Under the pieces are notes generated by a model. The model had not been told where the DNA came from. It did no database searches and saw only the letters and a program-made list of their open reading frames with translations. The translations under genes and the position numbers were made by a program. From Streptomyces griseoaurantiacus (GTDB lineage: Bacteria > Actinomycetota > Actinomycetes > Streptomycetales > Streptomycetaceae): a stretch of 64,000 bases of DNA. Every line of letters begins with the position of its first letter. The stretch's first letter is position 1. The DNA lies in the NCBI GenBank assembly GCA_014656015.1, contig BNBP01000001.1, positions 124,001-188,000 of the forward strand, in the 5' to 3' direction. Positions 8,184 through 16,564 of the stretch are shown here, piece by piece.

Positions 8184-8954
8184 ATGCTGCGCGCTCTCGC
8201 CGTCGACGACGAACGTCCCTCGCTCGAGGAGCTCCTCTACCTGCTCAACGCCGACCCCAGGATCGCCGGCGCCGAGGGGGCGAGCGACGCCACCGAGGCG
8301 CTGCGCCGGATCAACCGCGCCCTGGAGTCCGGCCCCGACGGACCCGACGCGATCGACGTCGTCTTCCTCGACATCCACATGCCGGGCCTCGACGGGCTCG
8401 ACCTGGCCCGACTGCTCACCGGGTTCGCCCGCCCCCCGCTCGTCGTGTTCGTCACCGCCCACGAGGGCTTCGCCGTCCAGGCCTTCGACCTCAAGGCCGT
8501 CGACTACGTGCTCAAACCGGTGCGCCGGGAACGGCTCGCGGAGGCGGTCCGCCGGGCCGCGCAGCTCAAGGACGTGCCCGCCAAGGGCGCCCCGCCGCGC
8601 ATACCCGTGCACGAACCCGACCCCGACCACATACCGGTCGAACTCGGCGGCGTCACCCGCTTCGTGCCCGTCGAGGACATCACCCACGTCGAGGCCCAGG
8701 GCGACTACGCCCGGCTGCACACCCCCCAGGGCAGCCACCTCGTCCGCATCCCCCTCTCCACGCTGGAGGAGCGCTGGCGGGCCCGCGGCTTCGTCCGCAT
8801 CCACCGCCGCCACCTCGTCGCCCTGCGCCACGTCGTCGAACTGCGGCTGGACGCGGGGACCGTGAGCGTCCTGGTCGGCAGCGAGGAACTCCAGGTCAGC
8901 CGGCGGCACACCCGCGAACTGCGGGACCTGCTGATGCGCCGGACCACGACCTGA
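8184..8954 (+). CDS. LytTR-family response regulator
   Basis: A 256-residue response regulator. The receiver domain (about 1-125) has the acidic pair Asp8-Asp9, the phosphorylated Asp63 in VVFLDIHMPGLDG, and Lys in LKPV. A LytTR DNA-binding domain follows (about 150-252: ITHVEAQGDYARLHT, RIHRRHLVAL, VSRRHTRELRDLL). Its partner is the LytS-like kinase at 11058, in the same operon after a small membrane protein and a symporter. Such pairs commonly control transport of an organic acid (for example the pyruvate systems of enterobacteria). Here the likely regulated transporter is within the operon, which is an inference. Confidence 0.92.
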   Translation: MLRALAVDDERPSLEELLYLLNADPRIAGAEGASDATEALRRINRALESGPDGPDAIDVVFLDIHMPGLDGLDLARLLTGFARPPLVVFVTAHEGFAVQAFDLKAVDYVLKPVRRERLAEAVRRAAQLKDVPAKGAPPRIPVHEPDPDHIPVELGGVTRFVPVEDITHVEAQGDYARLHTPQGSHLVRIPLSTLEERWRARGFVRIHRRHLVALRHVVELRLDAGTVSVLVGSEELQVSRRHTRELRDLLMRRTTT

Positions 8955-8964
8955 GGAGTACGAC

Positions 8965-9324
8965 GTGCCCCAGGACCCCACCGAGCGCCGCGTCGTCGTC
9001 ACCGGCCCGCCCCGCCGCACCCGCCGCCCCTCCGCGCACTACCGGCCCCGCACCGAGATCGACGAACAGACCACCCTCGGCCACACCTACGTCCGCTCCC
9101 TGATGCGCTCCCAGCTCCGCGCCGCCCTTGTGGTGCTGGCCGTGCTCGTGCTCCTCGTGGGGCCGCTGCCGCTGCTGTTCGCCACCCTGCGGCACGACGG
9201 CGCGGTGCAGTGGGCCGTGCTCGGCTTCGGCCTCTACGCCCCCCTCGTGCTGCTCGCCCGCTGGTACGTGCGCCGTGCCGAACGCAACGAGCGGGACTTC
9301 GTACGGCTGGTGGAGGACCGCTGA
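8965..9324 (+). CDS. Small membrane protein preceding the symporter (DUF485-like position)
   Basis: A 119-residue protein with a basic, Pro-rich N-terminus and two predicted transmembrane segments (about 53-73 and 80-98), ending in a charged tail. GAGGAG (8952-8957) precedes the GTG start. In many bacteria a two-helix DUF485/YjcH protein sits just before an acetate-type SSS symporter. The position and topology match, although I could not confirm the family. It may assist symporter assembly or function. Confidence 0.75.
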   Translation: MPQDPTERRVVVTGPPRRTRRPSAHYRPRTEIDEQTTLGHTYVRSLMRSQLRAALVVLAVLVLLVGPLPLLFATLRHDGAVQWAVLGFGLYAPLVLLARWYVRRAERNERDFVRLVEDR

Positions 9325-9327
9325 GCC

Positions 9328-11061
9328 GTGGACCGCACCTACTCCGTCACCGCCGTCGCCCTGGTGGTGCTCGCGACCGTCCTCGTCGGCGCGTTCGGCC
9401 TGCGCATCTCCCGCACCACCTCCGACTTCTACGTCGCCTCCCGCACCGTCGGCCCCCGCCTCAACGCCGCCGCGATCAGCGGCGAGTACCTCTCCGCCGC
9501 CTCCTTCCTCGGCATCGCGGGACTCGTCCTCACCCAAGGCCCCGACATGCTCTGGTACCCGGTCGGCTACACCGCCGGATACCTCCTGCTGCTGCTCTTC
9601 GTCGCGGCCCCGCTGCGCCGCTCCGGCGCCTACACGCTGCCCGACTTCGCGGAGGCCCGCCTCGCCTCCCAGCCGGTGCGGCGGCTCGCCGGAGCCTTCG
9701 TGGTCGGCGTCGGCTGGCTCTATCTGCTGCCCCAACTGCAGGGCGCGGGGCTGACACTGGCCGTGTTCACCGGGGCGCCCGCCCCGCTCGGCGGGATCGT
9801 CGTGGCGCTCGTGGTCGTCGTCATCGTCGCCGCCGGCGGCATGCGCAGCATCACCTTCGTACAGGCCTTCCAGTACTGGCTCAAGCTCACCGCCCTGCTC
9901 GTCCCCGCCCTCTTCCTGATGCTCGCCTGGCAGGGCGACGGCGCACCCCGCAGCGCCTTCGACGAACCCCCCGCCCTGCGCGCGCAGCGCACCGTACGCG
10001 TCGACGCCACCCTCGACCTGCGCCTCACCGAACCCCTCACGGTGACCGCCACCGGCACGGTCGACGGCCACCGCCGCACGGGGGAGCGGATCGCGCTCCC
10101 GGCCGGTGTCCACCGCGTCGCCGGCGGCACCCGGCTCACCCTCCCCGAGGGCGCCGCCGTCCCCGTCGCCGAACGCGGCGGCGACGGCGGCATGTCCGGC
10201 TCGCTGGCCTCCGCCCGCGAGGACCGCCCCCTGTACGCCACCTACGGACTGATCCTCGCCACCTTCCTCGGCACCATGGGCCTGCCGCACGTCGTCGTCC
10301 GCTTCTACACCAGCCCGCACGGCGTCGCCGCCCGCCGCACCACCGTCGCCGTCCTCGGCCTCATCGGCGCCTTCTACCTGCTGCCGCCCCTGTACGGCGC
10401 GCTCGGCCGCCTCTACGCGCCCGAACTCACCCTGACCGGCGACGCCGACGCCGCCGTCCTGCTGCTGCCCGAACGGCTCATCGGCGGCCTCGGCGCGGAC
10501 CTCCTCGGCGCGCTGGTCGCGGGCGGCGCCTTCGCCGCGTTCCTCTCCACCGCCTCCGGACTGACCATGGCCGTGGCCGGGGTGCTCACCCAGGACGTGC
10601 TGCCCAGCCGCGGCGTACGCCACTTCCGGCTCGGCACCCTTCTCGCGATGGCCGTGCCGCTGGGGGCCAGCGTGCTGGTGGGCGGGCTGCCGGTGGCCGA
10701 CGCGGTCGGGCTCGCCTTCGCGGTGTCCGCCTCCTCCTTCTGCCCGCTGCTGGTGCTCGGCATCTGGTGGCGCCGGCTCACCCCGCCCGGCGCGGCGGCC
10801 GGGATGGTCGTCGGCGGCGGCTCGGCCTTCGCCGCGGTCACCGCCACCATGGCCGGCTACCCGGGCACCGGCACCGGCACCCTGCACGCCCTGCTCGCCT
10901 GGCCCGCGCTGTGGTCCGTGCCGCTCGGCTTCCTCACCATGGTGCTGGTCTCCCTGGCCACCCCGGGCCGCGTCCCGGCCGGGACGGCCGCCATCCTCGC
11001 CCGCTTCCACCTGCCCGAGCAGCTCACCGGGGGCCGGCCGCGCACGGAGGCACGGACATGA
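9328..11061 (+). CDS. Sodium:solute symporter (SSS family, acetate/organic-acid permease-like)
   Basis: A 577-residue polytopic membrane protein. The N-terminal SGEYLSAASFLGIAGL region and GMRSITFVQAFQYW are typical of the ActP branch of the SSS family, which carry acetate, pyruvate or similar acids with Na+ or H+. A roughly 100-residue hydrophilic insert (about 205-300) interrupts the membrane segments, as in other actinobacterial ActP relatives. The GTG start follows the previous stop by three bases, and the 3' end overlaps the kinase start by four (ATGA), so translation is coupled. The substrate cannot be assigned from sequence. Confidence 0.88.
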   Translation: MDRTYSVTAVALVVLATVLVGAFGLRISRTTSDFYVASRTVGPRLNAAAISGEYLSAASFLGIAGLVLTQGPDMLWYPVGYTAGYLLLLLFVAAPLRRSGAYTLPDFAEARLASQPVRRLAGAFVVGVGWLYLLPQLQGAGLTLAVFTGAPAPLGGIVVALVVVVIVAAGGMRSITFVQAFQYWLKLTALLVPALFLMLAWQGDGAPRSAFDEPPALRAQRTVRVDATLDLRLTEPLTVTATGTVDGHRRTGERIALPAGVHRVAGGTRLTLPEGAAVPVAERGGDGGMSGSLASAREDRPLYATYGLILATFLGTMGLPHVVVRFYTSPHGVAARRTTVAVLGLIGAFYLLPPLYGALGRLYAPELTLTGDADAAVLLLPERLIGGLGADLLGALVAGGAFAAFLSTASGLTMAVAGVLTQDVLPSRGVRHFRLGTLLAMAVPLGASVLVGGLPVADAVGLAFAVSASSFCPLLVLGIWWRRLTPPGAAAGMVVGGGSAFAAVTATMAGYPGTGTGTLHALLAWPALWSVPLGFLTMVLVSLATPGRVPAGTAAILARFHLPEQLTGGRPRTEART

Positions 11062-12266
11062 GCGGATTCCTCGCCGGACTGTGCGTGGCCGTGCTGCCGC
11101 TGCTCGCCGCCGGGTTCTGGCTCGGCCGGCGCACCGCCCGCCCGCAGAACCTCGGCGGCCTCGGCACCCCCGTCGAGCACGCCACCTTCGAGACCCTGCA
11201 CAACGCCACCCTCGCCGCGCCCCCGCTGCGCGCCGGCCTCACCGGGGAGACCGCCCGCAAGTCCGCGCGGCGGCTGCGCACCCTGCTCGGCACGGACGCG
11301 CTCTGCCTCACCGACCGCGAGACGGTACTGACCTGGGAGGGAGTGGGGGAGCACCACCGCGAGGAGATCCTCCAGCGGCTCGGCGGCCCGCTGGACACCG
11401 GCCGCGGCGAGGCGTTCCGGCTGCGCTGCGACGTCCCCGACTGCCCGGTGCGCTGGGCGGTGATCGCCCCGCTCACCGTCGACGACCGGGTGCACGGCGC
11501 TCTGGTGGCCTGTGCGCCCCGCGAGTCCGCCGTCCTGGTCCGCGCCGCCGGCGAGGTCGCCCGCTGGGTCTCCGTCCAGCTCGAACTGGCCGACCTCGAC
11601 CGCTCCCGCACCCGGCTCATCGAGGCCGAGATCAAGGCCCTGCGCGCCCAGATCTCCCCGCACTTCATCTTCAACTCACTCGCGGTGATCGCGTCCTTCG
11701 TCCGCACCGACCCCGAACGCGCCCGCGAACTGCTGCTGGAATTCGCCGACTTCACCCGCTACTCGTTCCGCCGGCACGGCGACTTCACCACGCTCGCCGA
11801 GGAACTCCACGCCATCGACCACTACCTCGCCCTGGTCCGGGCCCGCTTCGGCGACCGGCTCTCCGTCACCCTGCAGATCGCCCCCGAGGTGCTGCCCGTC
11901 GCGCTGCCGTTCCTGTGCCTGCAGCCGCTGGTGGAGAACGCCGTCAAGCACGGCCTGGAGGGCACCGCCGACAAACGGCACATCAGCATCACCGCGCAGG
12001 ACGCGGGCGCCGAGGCCCTCGTCGTGATCGAGGACGACGGCCCGGGCATGGATCCCGCGCTGCTGCGCCGCATCCTCGCCGGGGAGACCAGCCCCTCCGG
12101 CGGCATCGGGCTGTCCAACGTCGACGACCGGCTGCGCCAGGTGTACGGCGACGACCACGGCCTCGTGATCGAGACCGCGGCCGGCGCCGGTATGAAGATC
12201 ACCGCACGGCTCCCGAAGTACCAGCCGGGCGTCCACTCGGGAGCCCGGCTGCCCCGGGAGCCGTAG
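11058..12266 (+). CDS. LytS/YpdA-like sensor histidine kinase
   Basis: A 402-residue kinase with one N-terminal membrane segment (about 4-22), a GAF-like region (about 45-165), a short coiled linker (LADLDRSRTRLIEAEIKALRAQ) and a His_kinase domain. The phosphoacceptor is His202 in SPHFIFNSL. LVENAVKHGL and DDGPGM are the ATP-binding N and G boxes. It lacks the 5-TM LytS sensor, so the signal is probably read in the cytoplasm. Its partner is the LytTR regulator at 8184. The last base of its TAG stop is the first base of the inverted-repeat element that follows. Confidence 0.92.
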   Translation: MSGFLAGLCVAVLPLLAAGFWLGRRTARPQNLGGLGTPVEHATFETLHNATLAAPPLRAGLTGETARKSARRLRTLLGTDALCLTDRETVLTWEGVGEHHREEILQRLGGPLDTGRGEAFRLRCDVPDCPVRWAVIAPLTVDDRVHGALVACAPRESAVLVRAAGEVARWVSVQLELADLDRSRTRLIEAEIKALRAQISPHFIFNSLAVIASFVRTDPERARELLLEFADFTRYSFRRHGDFTTLAEELHAIDHYLALVRARFGDRLSVTLQIAPEVLPVALPFLCLQPLVENAVKHGLEGTADKRHISITAQDAGAEALVVIEDDGPGMDPALLRRILAGETSPSGGIGLSNVDDRLRQVYGDDHGLVIETAAGAGMKITARLPKYQPGVHSGARLPREP

Positions 12267-12459
12267 GGCGTGTTTCGAAAGTCCCGCCTGTTCGGCGACG
12301 CCTGGCACGCACTCCCCCAGAGGGGGGACCCCCAGCCGCGTTGTCGGGATCACCCCGATACATCCAGTATCGGGGCGGCCCTCCGCCTTGCGATCGCACG
12401 CACCAGACGCCGCCGAACCCGCCCTCCAGGGCGGACGGCGCTACTTTCGAAACACGCCC
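12266..12459. mobile_element. MITE-like element with 17-bp perfect terminal inverted repeats
   Basis: GGGCGTGTTTCGAAAGT at 12266-12282 is repeated in exact inverted form at 12443-12459, bounding about 194 bp with no plausible gene. Inside is a strong hairpin, CCCCGATAC-atcca-GTATCGGGG (about 12352-12374), which could terminate the preceding operon, and GC-rich shorter inverted repeats. This is the layout of a non-autonomous, transposase-mobilised element. I could not verify a target-site duplication: the flanks do not match clearly. It touches the stop codon of the kinase gene. Confidence 0.7.
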
Positions 12460-12474
12460 CAGGGGCCGGCGGCC

Positions 12475-12633
12475 TCAGGTGCCGTGGGAGGCGACCATGC
12501 CGAGTGTGATCAGGACGAGGAGCACCCAGCCGAACCACAGCCAGCCGTTGCTGCCGAGCGTCACCGTGTAGGCGGTGACGACCACCAGCCCGCCGACGGT
12601 GATCACCCCCATCGCCTTCGTGGAACCGGGCAT
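12475..12633 (-). CDS. 52-residue hypothetical membrane protein
   Basis: A short gene encoding a 52-residue peptide. It begins MPGSTKAMGVITVGGLVVV, carries two hydrophobic segments (about 8-24 and 31-47) around a Ser-Asn-Gly-Trp turn, and ends VASHGT. GAGGAGG lies five to six bases upstream of ATG 12633, which strongly supports translation. It lies between the inverted-repeat element and the DUF3455 gene. A two-helix integral membrane peptide is likely. No function can be assigned. Confidence 0.7.
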   Translation of the reverse strand: MPGSTKAMGVITVGGLVVVTAYTVTLGSNGWLWFGWVLLVLITLGMVASHGT

Positions 12634-12723
12634 CACACCCTCCTCACGGGTTCGTTCCCCTCATCATGCGCCCCTTCCCGGGCGGGGGGAACCGGGCGAC
12701 CGCGGCCCCGTCCCGTCACCGCT

Positions 12724-13272
12724 TCACGCGGACGGCTTGTAGAAGACGTAGGTGGCGGAGTACGGGACGCTCTTCTGGTCGCCGCCGCTGCAGGCGGCAC
12801 TGGGGGCGAGCCCGCCCCTGGTGCCCAGACGCTGGATGTAGGAGACGTCGGCGAACACCCCGGAACCGCGGGTGGCGGTGGCGCGGAGGAGGAGTTCGTC
12901 GACGGCGCCGTCCCTCGGCGAGGAGGCGACCGAGGCGGCGTTGACGGCGCTGCCGTCCACCGTGGAGACCCAGACGGGGCCGCGGGAGTGCAGGGCCACG
13001 GGGCGGTGGGACCTGTCGTGCGCGGCACTGAGGGTGGCGGCGGGCTCCAGGAGCTTCCAGGCGCCGTCGGTGCACGTGTACGTCTGCACACCCTCGGCGG
13101 CGAAGACACCGGTGAGCCTGTTGCCGTCCGGGACCTTCACCGCGCTGGGCACGGGCGGAACGGTACCGGTGCCGGTGGCCGCGGCCGTGCCGGTCGTCAC
13201 TCCTAAAAAGGTGCCGGCGGCCACGGCGGCGACGGCCGTGGTGGTGAGCGCGAGACGGGTGGCGAGTTTCAT
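12724..13272 (-). CDS. Secreted DUF3455-family protein
   Basis: A 182-residue exported protein. A signal peptide of about 31 residues (ATRLALTTTAVAAVAAG...GTAAA) is followed by a DUF3455 domain with GVQTYTCTDGAWKLLEPAA, a central VDGSAV and the C-terminal DVSYIQRLGTRGG..APSAAC block. Two Cys residues may form a disulphide. The role of DUF3455 is unknown. GGAGAGAG just before ATG 13272 supports the start. The gene is monocistronic, between the 52-residue membrane protein and the CtaG-like gene. Confidence 0.85.
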   Translation of the reverse strand: MKLATRLALTTTAVAAVAAGTFLGVTTGTAAATGTGTVPPVPSAVKVPDGNRLTGVFAAEGVQTYTCTDGAWKLLEPAATLSAAHDRSHRPVALHSRGPVWVSTVDGSAVNAASVASSPRDGAVDELLLRATATRGSGVFADVSYIQRLGTRGGLAPSAACSGGDQKSVPYSATYVFYKPSA

Positions 13273-13463
13273 CGGTCTCTCTCCAGAGCGACAGGCGAAG
13301 ACGGAACGGGATCACGTACGGCGAAGGGGCGGACGCGGGCGTGAGAACGCCGCGTCCGCCCCCCGTCGAACGTATGACCGCAGAGCGTAGAGCGTGCCGC
13401 CGAGGCGCACGGGGTGAACGAGGCTCTTGGCGGGAACCCGGCGCACCACCCCGGAAAAGACAG

Positions 13464-13497
13464 GGGCGGCGCATTCCCACCGAGGAATCCGCCGCCC
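13464..13497 (-). terminator. Terminator hairpin of the CtaG-like gene
   Basis: GGGCGGCGCATTCC (13464-13477) pairs with GGAATCCGCCGCCC (13484-13497) with one mismatch. It lies 41 bases past the stop of the gene at 13538. Confidence 0.65.
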
Positions 13498-13537
13498 GTC
13501 CGGAGCACCGCCGGTGCCGTCGTGCGAAGGGGCGCGC

Positions 13538-14488
13538 TCAGTTCCCGCGCGCGTTCAGCGAGGCCAGGTACGCGTTGTACGCCGCCAGCTCCGCGTCGCC
13601 GTCCCGCTCCGCCGCCCGGTCCGTGCGCCGGGCCTGCCGCTGCTCCGAGCGGTACCACTGGAACAGCAGCGCCAGCAGCACCAGCACCGAGGGCACCTCG
13701 CTGAACGCCCAGGCGATGCCGCCCGCCGAGGTCTGGTCCGCCAGCGCGTCGATGCCGAGCGAGGCCGGCGGGTTCTCGTACGTGCCGACCATCGGCGTCG
13801 AGCCCATCATCAGCGCGATGCCGAAGAAGGCGTGGAAGGGCATGCCCGCGAACAGCTCCAGCATCCGCATCAGATAACCGGGCCGGTGCGGGCCCGGGTC
13901 CACGCCCATGATCGGCCAGAAGAACACCAGGCCCACCGCGAGGAAGTGGACCATCATCGCCGCGTGCCCGGTCCTGGACTCCATCAGGAAGTCGAAGAGC
14001 GGCGTGAAGTACAGCCCGTACAGGCTCGCGATGAACAGCGGGATCGTGAACGCCGGGTGCGTGACGATCCGCATGTAGTGGCTGTGCAGCAGCATCAGGA
14101 GCAGCTCGCGCGGACCCTTGCGACCGTGCCCCGCCGTCGGCAGCGCGCGCAGCGCCAGCGTGATCGGCGCCCCGAGCAGGATCAGGATGGGGGAGAGCAT
14201 GCTGATCACCATGTGCTGCACCATGTGCACGCTGAACATGACCATGCCGTAGTCGTTCAGCCGCGTGCACATCATCAGCGCGACGGTCAGCACACCGACG
14301 GCGAAGGAGACCGTGCGGCCCACCGGCCACGCGTCGCCGCGCCGCAGCAGCCGGGCGACGCCCCAGCCGTAGAGGGCGAGTCCCAGCAGGCAGGCGACGA
14401 GGAAGAACGGGTCCGCCGACCAGTGAAGGCCCCGGCCCAGCGTGAACGGCGGCAGATCCATGACCATGCCGTGGCCGCTGTGCTCCAT
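13538..14488 (-). CDS. CtaG-like cytochrome c oxidase assembly protein (caa3_CtaG family)
   Basis: A 316-residue protein with about seven to eight membrane segments. The conserved His-rich stretches MCTRLNDYGMVMFSVHMVQHM, MMVHFLAVG and GMPFHAFFGIALMM are typical of caa3_CtaG proteins, which help deliver copper to the oxidase at the cytoplasmic membrane. ATG 14488 is used because AGGAG lies about seven bases upstream; longer frames begin before it. The N-terminal MEHSGHGMVMD could bind metal. The gene stands alone; no oxidase subunits are nearby. Confidence 0.88.
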   Translation of the reverse strand: MEHSGHGMVMDLPPFTLGRGLHWSADPFFLVACLLGLALYGWGVARLLRRGDAWPVGRTVSFAVGVLTVALMMCTRLNDYGMVMFSVHMVQHMVISMLSPILILLGAPITLALRALPTAGHGRKGPRELLLMLLHSHYMRIVTHPAFTIPLFIASLYGLYFTPLFDFLMESRTGHAAMMVHFLAVGLVFFWPIMGVDPGPHRPGYLMRMLELFAGMPFHAFFGIALMMGSTPMVGTYENPPASLGIDALADQTSAGGIAWAFSEVPSVLVLLALLFQWYRSEQRQARRTDRAAERDGDAELAAYNAYLASLNARGN

Positions 14489-14546
14489 CCGCCGGCTCCT
14501 GATTCGTGGGGGTTGGGCGCTGTCTGTCCGAACCAAGAGTAGAACC

Positions 14547-14574
14547 GCCCCCGGTCGCGTCCGCGACCGGGGGC
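14547..14574 (-). terminator. Terminator hairpin of pfkA
   Basis: A perfect 13-bp inverted repeat (GCCCCCGGTCGCG and its complement) around two bases, 21 bases past the stop at 14596. Confidence 0.8.
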
Positions 14575-14595
14575 GAGGTCATGCCGGGGAGTCCG

Positions 14596-15621
14596 CTACA
14601 GGACGCACTCCGCTTCCGCGTACCGCTCGTCGGGCACCGTCTTGAGCGTCTCCACGGCCTCCGCGAGCGGCACCATGTGGATGTCGGTGCCGCGCAGCGC
14701 GGTCATCATCCCGAACTCGCCGCGGTGCACCGCCTCCACCGCGTGCCAGCCGAAGCGGGTGGCCAGCACCCTGTCGTAGGCCGTCGGCGTCCCGCCGCGC
14801 TGGACGTGGCCGAGGATGACGGGGCGGGCCTCCTTGCCGAGGCGCTCCTCCAGTTCGAGGGCGAGCTGACGGGCGATGCCGGCGAACCGCTCGTGCCCGT
14901 AGACGTCCTTGCCGCCCTCGTCGAAGTCCATGCCGCCCGCCTTCGGCTTGGCGCCCTCGGCGGCGACGACGATCGCGAAGCGCTTGCCCGCGGAGAACCG
15001 CTCGCCGACCTTCGCGGTCAGCTCGTCGATGTCGAAGGGGCGCTCGGGGACGACGATGGCGTGCGCGCCGGCCGCCATCCCGGAGTGCAGCGCGATCCAG
15101 CCGGTGTGGCGGCCCATGACCTCCACGATGAGCACCCGCTGGTGGGACTCGGCGGTGGTCTTCAGCCGGTCCAGCGCCTCCGTGGCGACGCCCACCGCGG
15201 TGTCGAAACCGAAGGTGACGTCCGTGACCGCGATGTCGTTGTCGATGGTCTTCGGCACGCCGACGATCGGCAGGCCGGCGTCGGACAGCAGCCGGGCCGC
15301 CTTCAGGGTGCCCTCGCCGCCGATCGGGATGACCGCGTCGAGACCGAGCTCCTCGAGGTGGCCCCGGGCCCGCTCCACGCCGTCCCGCAGGTGCTCGGGC
15401 CGGACCCGGGAGGAACCGAGGATGGTGCCGCCGCGGGCGAGGATGCCGCCCACCGCGTCGAGGTCGAGCTTGAGGTAGTCGCACTCCAGGAGGCCCCGCC
15501 AGCCGTCGCGGAAGCCGATGACCTCGTCGCCGTGGTCGACGACGGCTCGGTGCACGACGGACCGGATGACGGCGTTCAGGCCGGGGCAGTCGCCGCCGGA
15601 CGTGAGGACACCAATGCGCAT
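14596..15621 (-). CDS. pfkA: 6-phosphofructokinase
   Basis: A 341-residue PFK that phosphorylates fructose 6-phosphate in glycolysis. TSGGDCPGLNAVIR (7-20), GGEGT (101-105) and PKTIDND (123-129) are the nucleotide- and substrate-binding motifs. In this subgroup Gly at position 104 favours ATP, whereas pyrophosphate-dependent enzymes carry Asp there. MGRHTGWIALHSG and the C-terminal ILGHVQRGGTPTA are also conserved. ATG 15621 opens directly on the conserved MRIGVLTSGG, so longer frames are unnecessary. It is monocistronic. Confidence 0.95.
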   Translation of the reverse strand: MRIGVLTSGGDCPGLNAVIRSVVHRAVVDHGDEVIGFRDGWRGLLECDYLKLDLDAVGGILARGGTILGSSRVRPEHLRDGVERARGHLEELGLDAVIPIGGEGTLKAARLLSDAGLPIVGVPKTIDNDIAVTDVTFGFDTAVGVATEALDRLKTTAESHQRVLIVEVMGRHTGWIALHSGMAAGAHAIVVPERPFDIDELTAKVGERFSAGKRFAIVVAAEGAKPKAGGMDFDEGGKDVYGHERFAGIARQLALELEERLGKEARPVILGHVQRGGTPTAYDRVLATRFGWHAVEAVHRGEFGMMTALRGTDIHMVPLAEAVETLKTVPDERYAEAECVL

Positions 15622-15809
15622 CGCCCGAATTACCTTCTCCACGTGGGCCCGGGGGCCGGGGACCCGGACCACGCCGTCCGGTTCGATCCCCGCCACCCTA
15701 GCGGCACAGGGGGGCGGGACCGAACCGTGCGTCCGCGTGCTGGACGCCCCCGCTCACCTGTGCGCGGAGCCCGACAGAAGGGCCCCGCGCGGGGTGTGGG
15801 GAGAACCGT

Positions 15810-16538
15810 TCACGCGGGCTGCTGCGCCGCCGCGATGCGCTCGCCGCGCAGGGCCTCGTACCAGCGGTCGTCCACCGGGGGCAGCGCGTTCACGTCGAGG
15901 GCCAGCTTCAGCAGCAGGTCCGCGATGAGCGGATTGCGGGCGAGCACCGGCCCGTGCATGTACGTGCCGAACACGGTGTCGTTGTACGCGCCCTCCGTGC
16001 CGTCCCCCGTGCCGTTGCCCTTGCCGAGCTTGACCTGGGCGAAGGGACGCGCGCCGGGGCCGAGGTGGGTGACGCCCTGGTGGTTCTCGAAGCCGGTCAG
16101 CGGGGGCAGCCCGAGCCGGGGGTCGATGTCGCCGAGCACGTCGCCCACGCACCGCTCGCCCTCGCCGCGCACCGAGACCACGTCGAGCAGGCCGAGGCCC
16201 GACTCGCGCTGCCCGAGGTCGTTGACGAACTCGTGGCCGAGGATCTGGTAGCCGGCGCAGACGGAGAAGACGATCGCGCCGTTGCCCACCGCCCGGTGCA
16301 GTCCGCCGTCGCGGCGCAGCCGCTCGGCGGCCAGCCGCTGCGGCCGGTCCTCGCCGCCGCCGATGAGGTAGATGTCGCCGGAGGTGGGGATCGGCTGGTC
16401 GCTGCGCACGTCGAGCCGGGCCACGTCGAGCCCGCGCTGGCGCGCCCGGCGCTCCACGACCAGCGCGTTGCCCTGGTCGCCGTAGGTGCTCAGCAGGTCG
16501 GGGTAGATCCACACCAGCCGCAGTTGGTTGTCGCTCAT
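15810..16538 (-). CDS. gatD: Lipid II isoglutaminyl synthase, glutaminase subunit GatD
   Basis: A 242-residue class I glutamine amidotransferase. It hydrolyses glutamine and passes ammonia to MurT to amidate the alpha-carboxyl of D-Glu in the lipid II stem peptide. The catalytic Cys94 is in FSVCAGYQILG, and His195 in GTYMHGP fits the triad. Glu/Asp context and the GGGEDR loop are family-like. A second ATG at 16544 is in frame, but the AAGGA spacing favours 16538. It follows murT by 26 bases on the same strand, so the two are co-transcribed. Confidence 0.92.
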   Translation of the reverse strand: MSDNQLRLVWIYPDLLSTYGDQGNALVVERRARQRGLDVARLDVRSDQPIPTSGDIYLIGGGEDRPQRLAAERLRRDGGLHRAVGNGAIVFSVCAGYQILGHEFVNDLGQRESGLGLLDVVSVRGEGERCVGDVLGDIDPRLGLPPLTGFENHQGVTHLGPGARPFAQVKLGKGNGTGDGTEGAYNDTVFGTYMHGPVLARNPLIADLLLKLALDVNALPPVDDRWYEALRGERIAAAQQPA

Positions 16539-16564
16539 GCTCATCCTTGGAAGATCGCTCGAGG

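Noticed and set aside
14596..15621. Pyrophosphate-dependent phosphofructokinase
   Set aside because: The GGEGT motif has Gly where the PPi-dependent enzymes of this group have Asp, so ATP use is more likely.
15671..15700. A GGTTCGATCCC stretch resembling a tRNA T-loop
   Set aside because: No matching acceptor stem, D-arm or anticodon arm can be built upstream. It lies in the pfkA promoter region.
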